DNA of 64,000 nucleotides, taken from positions 2,170,001-2,234,000 of the forward strand of contig NZ_JBEPOC010000001.1 in the NCBI RefSeq assembly GCF_040546585.1, given 5' to 3'. Positions 33,682-42,805 of this stretch are shown piece by piece (position 1 is the stretch's first letter; the number at the start of each line of letters is the position of its first letter). The DNA is from Marmoricola sp. OAE513 (lineage in GTDB: Bacteria > Actinomycetota > Actinomycetes > Propionibacteriales > Nocardioidaceae). The position numbers and the translations under genes are program-made. Under the pieces are notes generated by a model. The model did no database searches. It was not told the origin of the DNA and was given only the letters and a program-made list of their open reading frames with translations.

Positions 33682-33927
33682 GTGGCCCGTGTCGTCGTCG
33701 ACGTCATGCCCAAGCCCGAGATCCTCGACCCCCAGGGCAAGGCCGTTCTCGGCGCTCTGCCACGGCTCGGGTTCGACGGAGTCACCGAAGTCCGTCAGGG
33801 CAAGCGCTTCGAGCTCGAGATCGAGGGTGAGATCACGGACGCGCGCCTCGCCGAGATCAACGAGATGGCCGAGAAGCTGCTCTCCAACCCGGTGATCGAG
33901 GACTACGCAGTGTCGGTCCAGGCATGA
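33682..33927 (+). CDS. purS: FGAM synthase subunit PurS
   Basis: An 81-residue protein that dimerises and bridges PurQ and PurL in the three-part formylglycinamidine synthase. Features: [33 protein letters not shown] and [14 protein letters not shown] are family hallmarks. Start GTG 33682 follows CAGGAG. A TAGACT box (33640-33645) gives a leader near 30 nt. It overlaps purQ at ATGA. Confidence 0.96.
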   Translation: MARVVVDVMPKPEILDPQGKAVLGALPRLGFDGVTEVRQGKRFELEIEGEITDARLAEINEMAEKLLSNPVIEDYAVSVQA

Positions 33928-34586
33928 AGGTCGGAGTCGTCACCTTCCCCGGTTCCCTCGACGACGCCGACGCGCGTCGTGCGGTTCGCCTGGGCGGCAA
34001 CGAGGCCGTTGCGCTGTGGCACGGTGACCACGACCTGAAGGGCGTGGACGCGGTCCTGCTTCCTGGCGGGTTCTCCTACGGCGACTACCTGCGCTGCGGC
34101 GCGATCGCCCGCTTCGCGCCCGTGATGACCGAGGTCATCGACGCGGCCAAGGGTGGGATGCCGGTGCTCGGCATCTGCAACGGCTTCCAGATCCTCTGCG
34201 AGTCGCACCTGCTCCCCGGCGCGCTGATCCGCAACGACCACCGCAAGTTCGGGTGCCTCGACCAGACCCTGGTCATCGAGAACAACAGGACCGCCTGGAC
34301 CTCGTCGTACGAGGTCGGCCAGGAGGTCACCATCGTGCTCAAGAACGGTGAGGGATCCTTCGTCGCCGACGAGAAGACCCTGGACATGCTCGAGGCCGAA
34401 GGTCGGGTCGTCGCCCGGTACGTCGGCAACCCGAACGGCTCGCAGCGTGCGATCGCCGGGATCAGCAACGAGGCGGGCAACGTCGTCGGTCTGATGCCGC
34501 ACCCCGAGCACGCGATCGAGGATCTGTGCGGTCCCGGCACCGACGGGCTCGGCTTCTTCACCTCGCTGGGCTCAGTGTCCGTCTGA
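33924..34586 (+). CDS. purQ: FGAM synthase glutaminase subunit PurQ
   Basis: A 220-residue class I glutamine amidotransferase that supplies ammonia to PurL (step 4). The catalytic cysteine is in [12 protein letters not shown], and the His/Glu pair is in [26 protein letters not shown] matches the family. It is coupled to purS. Unusually, purL is not next: a minus-strand gene lies between, and purL has its own promoter at 36.2 kb. Confidence 0.97.
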   Translation: MKVGVVTFPGSLDDADARRAVRLGGNEAVALWHGDHDLKGVDAVLLPGGFSYGDYLRCGAIARFAPVMTEVIDAAKGGMPVLGICNGFQILCESHLLPGALIRNDHRKFGCLDQTLVIENNRTAWTSSYEVGQEVTIVLKNGEGSFVADEKTLDMLEAEGRVVARYVGNPNGSQRAIAGISNEAGNVVGLMPHPEHAIEDLCGPGTDGLGFFTSLGSVSV

Positions 34587-34588
34587 CC

Positions 34589-34631
34589 GGGTCTCGACAG
34601 TCTCGACCACCGGGCCGGCTCGACTACCGGG
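34589..34631. repeat. Dispersed palindromic element after purQ
   Basis: GTCTCGACAGTCTCGACCAC (34590-34609) followed by CCGGCTCGACTACCGG (34615-34630) match the dispersed element and a partial second copy. It lies between the converging purQ and DUF1906 genes and could serve as terminator. Confidence 0.6.
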
Positions 34632-36095
34632 CTACCAGATGCCCTTCCCCAGCGAGGTCCAGGTCAGCCTGGCGATGATGCCCTCGGTCGGCTTGATCCC
34701 GTTCTTGCGCTGGTACGCCGCCGCCGCCCTCTGGGTGGCGGCGTCGTAGATCCCGGTCACCTTCAGCTTCGCGCTGGTCGCGGCGTTCAGGGCACGCTGC
34801 GCCCGGATGACGTCGGCCCCGCGCACACCCGGCTTCAGCGTCTTGCGCGCGCTTCCGGCGGAGTGGATCGCCACCCAGTCGGAGCGGGTGAACTTCTTCT
34901 TCACCGGGTGCTTCACCTTCGCCTGGAAGGCGGCCACTGCCTTGGTGGTCTTCGAGCCCCAGTGCCCGCTGACCGCTCCGGGGTAGAAGCCGCGCTGCTT
35001 GAGCAGGCACTGCATCGGGATGATCATGTCCGGTCGGGTGGTCGGCGTGGGTGACCGGTAGGAGGTGCGGTTGATCGAGGCCGTCGTGCACTTCGGGTCG
35101 TAGGACGTCGAGCCCTCCGGCGTGGTGACCGGTGGGGGAGTCGTCGCCTGGTTGCGGAGGTCGAGGTAGTTGCGGTCGATGTTGATGGTGACGCCGCCCC
35201 ACTTCTCGTTGTGGCCTCCCTGGTACTGGTGGATTCGAGCCCCCGGCCAGCCGTCGGACCGGATGTAGGTCGACTTCACGTCGGCCTTGTTGTTCCAGTC
35301 CGCGATCCAGATCTGGTCGGGCAGGGCGATCCGGTTGCCGGGCGTCACGCGAGCATCGTCGAGGACCTTCATCCCCGAGGCCGCGCTGGAGTACACGCCC
35401 GAGACGTAGCCGAGGCTGTGCAGCTGGTTGGTCCACGCCGCGAGGAACCACAGCGAGGACCACTTGCAGCTGGCGATCTTGGGGTTGAACGCCTCGAGGT
35501 CGTAGTAGATCGTGCTCTTCGGGACGATCCCCAGACGCTGGGCGGCGGCCACTGCGATCTTCGCCTCGGACCGTCCCTGGGCTCGCGCCTTGGCGTAGTC
35601 ATCGGTGGAGCTCGAGCTGATCTTGTTCTTCTGGTAGCGGTCCCGGGTGGTGCAGGAGGCCTGGGCGCCGAGGTGGATCGGCAGCAGCTTCCAGCCGGCT
35701 GCCAGCTGGGTGGAGACCCAGGTCGGCGTCAGGTAGGTCTGCTTCTGGCAGTACCGCAGCGAGCCCGAGATGTAGATGCCGGCGGCGCGGAACGGCGAGC
35801 TCTTCCGCCAGGCGGTCATCTTCGCCTGGCTCGGGGCCTCGCACTGGTCGAACCCGTACCCGGTGAAGTTGCCCGGCGTGATCGGGTTGGTCGCCGACGC
35901 GGTGTTCTCGGGGTCGGGCCGGAAGGTGGTCACCGCGACGATCGCGCCGGCGGCGACCAGGGTCGAGACCAGCAGCGCGGTCACCGCGCGGCGCACGCGC
36001 CTCGGTGCGGTGTCGCGAGCTGGGCCGAGAGGGGCTGTGTCATGAGGGGAAGGCAAGACGGCTCTCCTAGGGTATTCAGAAGACGATAACCTCAT
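34632..36095 (-). CDS. DUF1906 (Rv2525c-like) glycoside hydrolase-like protein with two peptidoglycan-binding domains
   Basis: A 487-residue exported protein. A hydrophobic signal-anchor ([19 protein letters not shown]) follows a twin-arginine-containing basic N-terminus. Residues about 75-310 form the DUF1906/GH25-like barrel; IYYDLEAF holds the Asp/Glu pair of the lysozyme-like site. Two PG_binding_1-type domains follow ([20 protein letters not shown] and [13 protein letters not shown]). It is likely a cell-wall enzyme or binder. Start is ATG 36095 or TTG 36056; the latter has AGGAGAG upstream. It separates purSQ from purL. Confidence 0.85.
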   Translation of the reverse strand: MRLSSSEYPRRAVLPSPHDTAPLGPARDTAPRRVRRAVTALLVSTLVAAGAIVAVTTFRPDPENTASATNPITPGNFTGYGFDQCEAPSQAKMTAWRKSSPFRAAGIYISGSLRYCQKQTYLTPTWVSTQLAAGWKLLPIHLGAQASCTTRDRYQKNKISSSSTDDYAKARAQGRSEAKIAVAAAQRLGIVPKSTIYYDLEAFNPKIASCKWSSLWFLAAWTNQLHSLGYVSGVYSSAASGMKVLDDARVTPGNRIALPDQIWIADWNNKADVKSTYIRSDGWPGARIHQYQGGHNEKWGGVTINIDRNYLDLRNQATTPPPVTTPEGSTSYDPKCTTASINRTSYRSPTPTTRPDMIIPMQCLLKQRGFYPGAVSGHWGSKTTKAVAAFQAKVKHPVKKKFTRSDWVAIHSAGSARKTLKPGVRGADVIRAQRALNAATSAKLKVTGIYDAATQRAAAAYQRKNGIKPTEGIIARLTWTSLGKGIW

Positions 36096-36182
36096 CCGTC
36101 ACTTCAGTCACAGTGGAACGCGCAGGTCCGGACCCTCGGTTTCACGGCTGGACGCGGGCGCCGGAGCGGGCCGCGCACCCAG

Positions 36183-36188
36183 TAGATT
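36183..36188 (+). promoter_or_regulatory. -10 box TAGATT of purL
   Basis: TAGATT ends 7 nt before GTG 36196, a leaderless start for purL independent of purSQ. Confidence 0.5.
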
Positions 36189-36195
36189 TGCCCCC

Positions 36196-38442
36196 GTGAG
36201 CACTCTCGACACCGTCGCCGTCGCCTCCTCCGACCCCGACCGGGAGCAGCCCTGGGCCGACCTGGGCCTCAAGCCCGACGAGTACGCCGAGATCCGCGAA
36301 ATCCTCGGGCGCCGACCGACCAGCTCCGAGCTCGCGATGTACTCGGTGATGTGGTCCGAGCACTGCTCGTACAAGTCCACGAAGGTGCACCTCAAGCAGT
36401 TCTCCGAGATCCCCCAGGAGACCCCGGTCGGCAAGATGCTGGCCGGCATCGGCGAGAACGCCGGCGTCCTCGACGTCGGCCAGGGCTACGCCGTCACCTT
36501 CAAGGTCGAGTCGCACAACCACCCGTCGTTCGTCGAGCCCTACCAGGGTGCTGCGACCGGGATCGGCGGCATCGTCCGCGACATCCTCGCGATGGGTGCC
36601 CGCCCGGTCGCCGTGATGGACCCGCTCCGCTTCGGCCCGCTGGACGCCCCCGACACCGCCCGGGTGCTGCCCGGGATCGTGGCCGGCGTCGGCGGCTACG
36701 GCAACTGCCTCGGCCTGCCGAACATCGGCGGCGAGGCCGTGTTCGACGAGACCTATCTCGGCAACCCGCTGGTGAACGCGCTGTGCGTCGGCGTCCTGCG
36801 GCACGAGGACCTGCACCTGGCCAAGGCGTCGGGCGTCGGCAACCTCGTCGTCCTGTACGGCGCCCGGACCGGCGGCGACGGCATCGGCGGTGTCTCGGTC
36901 CTCGCCAGCGAGACGTTCGACGCGGACGGCCCGGCCAAGCGTCCGAGCGTCCAGGTCGGTGACCCGTTCATGGAGAAGCTGCTCATCGAGTGCACCCTGG
37001 AGATCTTCGCCGCCGGCCTGGTCGCCGGCATCCAGGACCTCGGCGGCGCGGGCCTGTCCTGCGCGACCTCCGAGCTTGCCTCGGCCGGTGACGGCGGCAT
37101 GCACGTCGAGCTCGACCGGGTCCCCCTGCGCGACTCCACGCTCGCGCCGGAGGAGATCCTGATGAGCGAGTCGCAGGAGCGGATGATGGCGGTCGTGGAA
37201 CCGTCCGACATCGAGGCTTTCCTGGCCATCTGCGAGAAGTGGGACGTCGAGGCCGTGGTGGTCGGCGAGGTCACCGACGGCGACCGGCTGATCATCGACT
37301 GGCACGGCGAGACCGTCGTCGACGTGCCGCCGCGCTCGGTGGCCCACGACGGCCCGACGTACCAGCGACCCTTCGCCCGCCCGTCCTGGCAGGACGCACT
37401 CCAGGCCGACGGCGCCGAGGCGCTGCCGCGGCCGACCACCGGCGAGGAGCTCCGCGAGACCGTTCTGCGCCTGGCGGCCAGCCCGAACCTCTGCGACAAG
37501 TCCTGGATCACCGACCAGTACGACCGGTACGTCCAGGGCAACACCGTGCTGGCACAGCCGTCGGACTCCGGGATGATCCGGATCGACGAGGAGACCAACC
37601 TCGGTGTCGCGGTCTCGACCGACTGCAACGGTCGGTTCGCCAAGCTCGACCCGTACACCGGCGCCCAGCTCGCGCTGGCCGAGTCCTACCGCAACGTCGC
37701 CACCGGTGGCGCCCGCCCGCTCGCGATCAGCGACTGCCTCAACTTCGGCTCGCCGGAGGACCCCGACGTGATGTGGCAGTTCGCCGAGGCCTGCCGCGGC
37801 CTGAAGGACGCCTGCCTCGAGCTCGGCATCCCGGTCACCGGCGGCAACGTCAGCCTCTACAACCAGACCGGGGAGACCGCCATCCTGCCGACGCCGGTGG
37901 TCGCCGTCCTCGGCGTCATCGAGGACGTCACCCGCCGTACGCCGACCGGCTTCGTTGCGCCCGGTCAGGTCGCGTTCCTGCTCGGGGAGACCCGCGAGGA
38001 GCTGTCGGGATCGGAGTGGGCGCACGTCGTCCACGGCCACCTGGGCGGCACGCCGCCGAAGGTCGACCTGGCGGCGGAGAAGGCCCTGGCCGAGCTTCTC
38101 GCCGAGGGCGTCGGACTGCTCACCTCGGCGCACGACGTCTCCGACGGCGGGCTCGCGCAGACGCTGGTCGAGTCGGCGCTGCGCAACGACGTCGGCATCA
38201 TCGCCACGCTGACGGGAGATCCGTTCGTGGCCCTGTTCGCGGAGTCCGCCGGCCGTGTCGTCGTCACCGTCGACTCCGCCGACGCGGAGAAGCTGCAGCA
38301 GCTGGCCGCGCAGCACGGCGTGCCTGCGACGGCCCTCGGGGTGACCGGTGGGGACGCCGTCGAGGTCGACGGCCAGTTCACGCTGCCGCTGAGCGAGGTC
38401 CGCGCCGCCTGGTCCGCGACCCTCCCCGCCGTCCTGGCCTGA
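36196..38442 (+). CDS. purL: FGAM synthase large subunit PurL
   Basis: A 748-residue small-type PurL, which uses ammonia from PurQ and ATP to convert FGAR to FGAM. Motifs: [43 protein letters not shown] by its parts [18 protein letters not shown], and the second-half [12 protein letters not shown] with GVNVS-like [12 protein letters not shown]. Length fits the split complex with PurS and PurQ (the fused enterobacterial form is about 1,300 residues). It overlaps the next gene by one base (TGATG). Confidence 0.97.
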   Translation: MSTLDTVAVASSDPDREQPWADLGLKPDEYAEIREILGRRPTSSELAMYSVMWSEHCSYKSTKVHLKQFSEIPQETPVGKMLAGIGENAGVLDVGQGYAVTFKVESHNHPSFVEPYQGAATGIGGIVRDILAMGARPVAVMDPLRFGPLDAPDTARVLPGIVAGVGGYGNCLGLPNIGGEAVFDETYLGNPLVNALCVGVLRHEDLHLAKASGVGNLVVLYGARTGGDGIGGVSVLASETFDADGPAKRPSVQVGDPFMEKLLIECTLEIFAAGLVAGIQDLGGAGLSCATSELASAGDGGMHVELDRVPLRDSTLAPEEILMSESQERMMAVVEPSDIEAFLAICEKWDVEAVVVGEVTDGDRLIIDWHGETVVDVPPRSVAHDGPTYQRPFARPSWQDALQADGAEALPRPTTGEELRETVLRLAASPNLCDKSWITDQYDRYVQGNTVLAQPSDSGMIRIDEETNLGVAVSTDCNGRFAKLDPYTGAQLALAESYRNVATGGARPLAISDCLNFGSPEDPDVMWQFAEACRGLKDACLELGIPVTGGNVSLYNQTGETAILPTPVVAVLGVIEDVTRRTPTGFVAPGQVAFLLGETREELSGSEWAHVVHGHLGGTPPKVDLAAEKALAELLAEGVGLLTSAHDVSDGGLAQTLVESALRNDVGIIATLTGDPFVALFAESAGRVVVTVDSADAEKLQQLAAQHGVPATALGVTGGDAVEVDGQFTLPLSEVRAAWSATLPAVLA

Positions 38443-38732
38443 TGTCGGACGACCTGACCCCCAAGCAGCTCACCAAGCTGTACCTCGCCCGGCTCGCCGA
38501 GAAGGCGCCGGGCTACTCGGTCGAGGTCAGGGTGCCGCCGTACGGCGCCGTGCAGGCCGTCGAGGGCGGGCGGCACACCCGGGGCACCCCGCGGGCGGTC
38601 GTCGAGACCGACCCGGACACCTGGCTCGCCGTGGCCACCGGCGAGCTCAGCTGGGCCGAGGCCGTCGAGTCCGGCAAGGTGCGTGCCTCGGGCGAGCGCA
38701 CCGACCTCTCGGAGTACCTGCCGCTGACCTGA
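38442..38732 (+). CDS. Small sterol-carrier-family protein
   Basis: A 96-residue protein that matches my memory of the actinobacterial 'sterol carrier family protein' often found beside purL. Seen: VRVPPYGAVQAVEGGRHTRG, then VVETDPDTWLAVATGELSWAEAVESG given by parts VETDPDTWLAVATGELSW, where the DPDTWL/ELSWA pattern recalls the SCP2/MDMPI-C fold. Real lipid binding is unproven. Start ATG overlaps the purL stop, so it is translationally coupled to purL. Confidence 0.85.
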   Translation: MSDDLTPKQLTKLYLARLAEKAPGYSVEVRVPPYGAVQAVEGGRHTRGTPRAVVETDPDTWLAVATGELSWAEAVESGKVRASGERTDLSEYLPLT

Positions 38733-38744
38733 TCGGCGAACCCG

Positions 38745-39935
38745 TCAGCGGACGGTGACGTCCTTGTTGAGGTTGAGGTACTCGCCGACCCTGTCGCGGC
38801 GCATCGCGTCCCACAGCTCGGCGTCCTTGTCCGGGTCCAGGGTGATCGTGTCCGCGCCGCCAGCGAACGGGTCCTCGGCGTACGGGACGGTGATGAACGC
38901 CGTGCTGCTCGATCGCAGGCCCCGCATCGAAAAGGTCTGGCCGAACATGCTCAGGTAGGAGAAGTCCTTCTCCAGCGTCAAGTTGCTCGCCGTGGCCTTG
39001 AGCAGCTTGCTGATCGTGAAGGGGTTCGCGGCCGAGCCGTTGTCGATGGCGCCGCGCATCAACGCGCGCAGCAGTCCCTGCTGCCGCTGCACCCGGTCGA
39101 GGTCGGAGCCGCCGAAGCACTTCTGCAGCGCGACGTACTGGAGACTCTGGGCACCGTTGAACCGTCGCGGCCCCGCCGGGATGTTGCAGGCGGCGACCGG
39201 GACGTCCATGATCACGCCGCCGACGTCGTCGGTGATGTCGCGCAGGGCGTTGAGGTTGAGCACCGCGACGCGGTCCATCTGTGCGCCGGTGAACTGCTCG
39301 ACGGTCTTCACGTACAGCTCCTGACCGCCGCGCCTGAAGGCGTCCTCGAGCTTGCCCTGGACGGCCGGCTGGGCACCGTCGGCCGGGATCGGGAGCAGGC
39401 TGTCGCCGGGGATGGAGAAGACGTACATCGCGTCGTTGTCGCGGGTCAGGTGCAGCACCATCACCATGTCGCTGGCGGCGAAGGCCTGGGGCCAGCCGCG
39501 GCCGGGGATCTTCTGCTCGTCCGGCTCCTCGGGGTTGACGCCGACCAGCAGGATGTTGGTGCCCGGGGTGTCCAGACCTGCCTGGCCCGCGCTGGCCGGC
39601 ATCCGCTCGAGACCGTTGAACGTCCAGTAGAACCAGAACGCGAAGAGGACCACGAAGGTGGCGAACAGGACGCCGGCCGCCTTGAGCAGCCGCTTGTTGC
39701 GGCGGCGCCGGTGCACCTTCCTGCGGCGCTCCTCCCGGCGCTCCCGTCGACGTTCGATCTCCTCGTCGCTCAGCCCCGGCTCGTCGACCCAGGACAGGTC
39801 CTCGTCGCTCAGGAGCGACCTGTCGGGGTCGATCTCGGGGAGGTCCTCGAGAGCGTTGTACTTGGGAAGCTCGCGCCCGGGCGGTTGTGGAGCCGACTCG
39901 GAAGCGCTCTCGGGGTCGGGCGGTTCCTGCGTCAC
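38745..39935 (-). CDS. LytR-CpsA-Psr family protein
   Basis: A 396-residue single-pass LCP protein. An acidic cytoplasmic N-terminus and a very basic stretch (ERRRERREERRRKVHRRRR) precede the membrane helix near residues 85-105. The outside LCP domain has TNILLVGVNP, SDMVMVLHL, FSIPGDSLLP, DDVGGVIMDVPV and the DLDRVQRQQGLLRAL active-site region. Start GTG 39935. An upstream TAGGGT (39999-40004, minus strand) would give a leader of about 55 nt. A flippase gene precedes it on the same strand. Confidence 0.9.
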   Translation of the reverse strand: MTQEPPDPESASESAPQPPGRELPKYNALEDLPEIDPDRSLLSDEDLSWVDEPGLSDEEIERRRERREERRRKVHRRRRNKRLLKAAGVLFATFVVLFAFWFYWTFNGLERMPASAGQAGLDTPGTNILLVGVNPEEPDEQKIPGRGWPQAFAASDMVMVLHLTRDNDAMYVFSIPGDSLLPIPADGAQPAVQGKLEDAFRRGGQELYVKTVEQFTGAQMDRVAVLNLNALRDITDDVGGVIMDVPVAACNIPAGPRRFNGAQSLQYVALQKCFGGSDLDRVQRQQGLLRALMRGAIDNGSAANPFTISKLLKATASNLTLEKDFSYLSMFGQTFSMRGLRSSSTAFITVPYAEDPFAGGADTITLDPDKDAELWDAMRRDRVGEYLNLNKDVTVR

Positions 39936-40057
39936 TGCGTCCCCCGTCCCGTGTTCCGCGGCGGTCCCCTTCCGGTGTCGGACCGCGTGGCCGTATGCAC
40001 CCTACCCAGCGAGCGCCACCGCAGCCGGTCAACCCGACCCTCCCCGGGGCGATCTGT

Positions 40058-41386
40058 TCACGGGAGCTCGGTCGGCCTGCTCCGGTGTCGTCCGCGGTAC
40101 CGCTGGAGGCTGCGGGTGCGCAGCAGGAACGGCGCCGTCATGAGCGTGACCACCACGGCGCTGGCCCACAGGGGGCCTGCCGGACCGATCTGGTGGGCCA
40201 GCCACCACGACAGCGTCAGGTTGCCGACTAGCCCGAGGACTCCCGCGATCGCCAGAAGCCGGAGGCCGGCGGCGTCCATCATGCTCGCCACCACCGGCGC
40301 TGAGGCGGACAGCGCGACCAGCAGGGCGGCGGCAGCGAGGGGCAGCTCGAGCCCGACGGTGATCCGACGGTCCGAGACGACCGCGGCGACCGGCTCGGAC
40401 AGCAGCACCAGGAGAACGCCGCCGAGCGCGGCCGCCGCGGAGAACCCGGCGACCAGTCTTCCGATCGGTGGGCCCGGCTCGTGGCGCGCCCGCGCCTCGG
40501 TGAACACCGGCCAGAGCGGTGGGCCGGCAGCCGCTGCCAGCGCCATCGCCGGTGCGAAGACCTGCACGGTCAACGAGTACGCCGCGACCGCGCCAGGGCC
40601 GGCCAGATGGCTGACGACGACGCGGTCGAGCTGCATGCCGACCTGGCCCGTGACCGAGACGACCAGCATCGGCCCCGAGACGGCAAGGATGCGTGCGCCC
40701 GGGTGCCGCCGCCGGCGCGGTAGTGCTCCGAGCACCGGCCACCAGGAGATGCCCGCGGCCCGGCCGGCCAGGACGGCCGTGACGAGGTTGGACCCGACCA
40801 GTGCTGCCGCAGGGGTGATCAGCACCCAACCCGTCGGAGCGCCGGTGAGGACGAGGATCGCGACGAGGCCGAGCACGAGCGGGGCCGTCAGGGCCTGAGC
40901 AGCGACTGCCGCGTGGTTGCGGTGCACGCCCAGCAGCACGTCGGCGCCCAGCCCCGGCACGAACGCCAGCGCGTAGACGGCGAGCGCCGCCCCGAATGCC
41001 CACCCCGGGCCGGCACCGCGGCCGAGCAGCGTCGGCCAGGCCCCGACCGCCGTGAGGACCAGCGCGACGAGCGCGGTCACCAGACCGGAGCAGGCGAGCA
41101 CCCGTGCCGAGGTGAGCAGCACCCGGCGCGCGCGGTCGCTCGTGACGCCGTCGACGGCGATCGCGTCGGTCACGGCAGCACCGACGCCGAGCCCGTTCAT
41201 CGGGGCCAGTGCGATCAGGGTCAGGGCGAGCGCGAACGAGCTGTAGGTGTCCACGCCGTACTGCTCGACGATCAGCCGCGTCACGGCGAAGGTGGCCAGG
41301 ACCTGCGGCCCGAACGCGGCGATCCGGGCGGCGGCACTGCGGAGCACCGGTCGGGTCGAGGATCGTCCGGTCTCGTCGGGCAGCAC
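40058..41386 (-). CDS. Polysaccharide flippase-like (MATE/Wzx) membrane protein
   Basis: A 442-residue protein with about 12 hydrophobic helices, of the MOP (MATE/polysaccharide transport) superfamily. The helix 1 region FGPQVLATFAVTRLIVEQYG and YSSFALALTLIALAPM resemble Wzx-type exporters of lipid-linked sugars. With the LCP gene 122 bp downstream on the same strand it suggests export and attachment of a cell-wall glycopolymer (inference). Start GTG 41386. Divergent from the M20 peptidase gene. Confidence 0.82.
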   Translation of the reverse strand: MLPDETGRSSTRPVLRSAAARIAAFGPQVLATFAVTRLIVEQYGVDTYSSFALALTLIALAPMNGLGVGAAVTDAIAVDGVTSDRARRVLLTSARVLACSGLVTALVALVLTAVGAWPTLLGRGAGPGWAFGAALAVYALAFVPGLGADVLLGVHRNHAAVAAQALTAPLVLGLVAILVLTGAPTGWVLITPAAALVGSNLVTAVLAGRAAGISWWPVLGALPRRRRHPGARILAVSGPMLVVSVTGQVGMQLDRVVVSHLAGPGAVAAYSLTVQVFAPAMALAAAAGPPLWPVFTEARARHEPGPPIGRLVAGFSAAAALGGVLLVLLSEPVAAVVSDRRITVGLELPLAAAALLVALSASAPVVASMMDAAGLRLLAIAGVLGLVGNLTLSWWLAHQIGPAGPLWASAVVVTLMTAPFLLRTRSLQRYRGRHRSRPTELP

Positions 41387-41432
41387 GTCTGGGGACGCCC
41401 GGGGCCCGAGGTTCCTTACGTCCGGTCGCCCG

Positions 41433-41438
41433 TAGGGT
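41433..41438 (+). promoter_or_regulatory. -10 box TAGGGT of the M20 peptidase gene
   Basis: TAGGGT ends 7 nt before ATG 41446, leaderless spacing. Confidence 0.5.
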
Positions 41439-41445
41439 GGACGGC

Positions 41446-42795
41446 ATGGAAACCGCAGAACTGCGCGACCGCGTCGCCGGCGTGCTCCCGGGAGTCCGTC
41501 GCGATCTCGAGGACCTGGTCCGGATCCAGTCGGTCAGTGCCGACCCCGAGCGCCTCGACGAGGTCGAGCGCAGTGCCGAGGCGGTCCGCGAGCTGTTCGC
41601 CGCCGAGGGCTTCGAGTCCCGGATCGCGCGTGCCGAGGAAGGTTCCGCCCCGGCGGTGATCGCACACAAGCCCGGCCCCGCCGGAGCCCCGACGATCCTG
41701 CTCTACGCCCACCACGACGTGCAGCCGGAGAACGACCACGCGGAGTGGGACTCCCCGCCGTGGGAGCCGACCGAGCGGGACGGTCGTCTCTACGGCCGGG
41801 GGGCTGCCGACGACAAGGCCGGGATCATGGCGCACCTCGCCGCGATCCGTGCGCTCGGCGAGGACCTCGCGATCGGCGTGACGATGTTCATCGAGGGCGA
41901 GGAGGAGGTCGGCTCCGACTCGTTGCCGGCGTTGCTCGCCCAGGAGAAGGAGGCTCTCGCCTCCGACGTGATCGTGATCGCCGACAGCGGCAACTGGGAC
42001 ATCGGGGTCCCGGCGCTGACCACCAGCCTGCGCGGCCTGGTCCGGATGGACGTCGAGGTCCGCACCCTGACGCACGCGGTGCACTCGGGCATGTGGGGCG
42101 GCCTGGTCCCGGACTCCCTGATGACCCTGGCACGGCTGATCGCCAGCCTGCACGACGACGAGGGCAACGTCGTCATCGAGGGCCTGCACGCCGGCCCCGC
42201 GGACGACGTCGAGTACCCCGAGGAGCGGCTGCGCGCCGAGTCCGGCGCAGTCCCGGGGATCCGCTGGATCGGGTCCGGGCCGATCGTCGAGCGGCTCTGG
42301 ACCAAACCGGCGCTGAGCATCACCGGTCTGGACGCCCCGAAGGTGTTCGGCGCGAGCAACACCCTGGTCCCGGCGGCGAGCGCACGGATCTCCTTGCGCA
42401 TCGCGCCCGGGGACACGACCACGAACGCCGCCGCGTGCCTGAGGGCGCACCTGGAGAAGCACATCGCCTGGGGCGCGGAGCTGACGATGACCGTCGTCGA
42501 CACCGGCGAGGCCACCGCGATCGACGCGGACGGACCGGCGTACGACATCGCGCGGGACGCGTTCACCGAAGCCTGGGACGGGGTCAGTCCGGTGGACATG
42601 GGAGTGGGCGGCTCGATCCCGTTCATCGCCGAGTTCCTGGAAGCGTTCCCGGCCGCCAGTGTGCTCGTCACCGGTGTCGAGGATCCGGACACCCGGGCCC
42701 ACGGCGCCAACGAGGGTCTGCACCTCGCCGAGTTCGAGAAGGTCTGTCTCGCGGAAACGCTGCTGCTGGCCAACTTGGCCTCGCTGACCCGGTAA
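41446..42795 (+). CDS. M20-family metallopeptidase (dipeptidase)
   Basis: A 449-residue co-catalytic zinc peptidase. Metal ligands: His in YAHHDVQP, bridging Asp in GRGAADDKAG, Glu pair in IEGEEEVGSDS, Asp in VIADSGNWD and His in RAHGANEGLH. The dimerisation lid lies in the middle (about 180-300) with HSGMWGG. This pattern fits carnosinase/CNDP-like dipeptidases (M20C/F). No signal peptide, so it is cytosolic. It ends 10 bp before purF, which has its own -10 box. Confidence 0.92.
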   Translation: METAELRDRVAGVLPGVRRDLEDLVRIQSVSADPERLDEVERSAEAVRELFAAEGFESRIARAEEGSAPAVIAHKPGPAGAPTILLYAHHDVQPENDHAEWDSPPWEPTERDGRLYGRGAADDKAGIMAHLAAIRALGEDLAIGVTMFIEGEEEVGSDSLPALLAQEKEALASDVIVIADSGNWDIGVPALTTSLRGLVRMDVEVRTLTHAVHSGMWGGLVPDSLMTLARLIASLHDDEGNVVIEGLHAGPADDVEYPEERLRAESGAVPGIRWIGSGPIVERLWTKPALSITGLDAPKVFGASNTLVPAASARISLRIAPGDTTTNAAACLRAHLEKHIAWGAELTMTVVDTGEATAIDADGPAYDIARDAFTEAWDGVSPVDMGVGGSIPFIAEFLEAFPAASVLVTGVEDPDTRAHGANEGLHLAEFEKVCLAETLLLANLASLTR

Positions 42796-42798
42796 GAT
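42793..42798 (+). promoter_or_regulatory. -10 box TAAGAT of purF
   Basis: TAAGAT overlaps the M20 stop codon and ends 7 nt before GTG 42806, the start of purF. Confidence 0.5.
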
Positions 42799-42805
42799 TC
42801 GGCCC

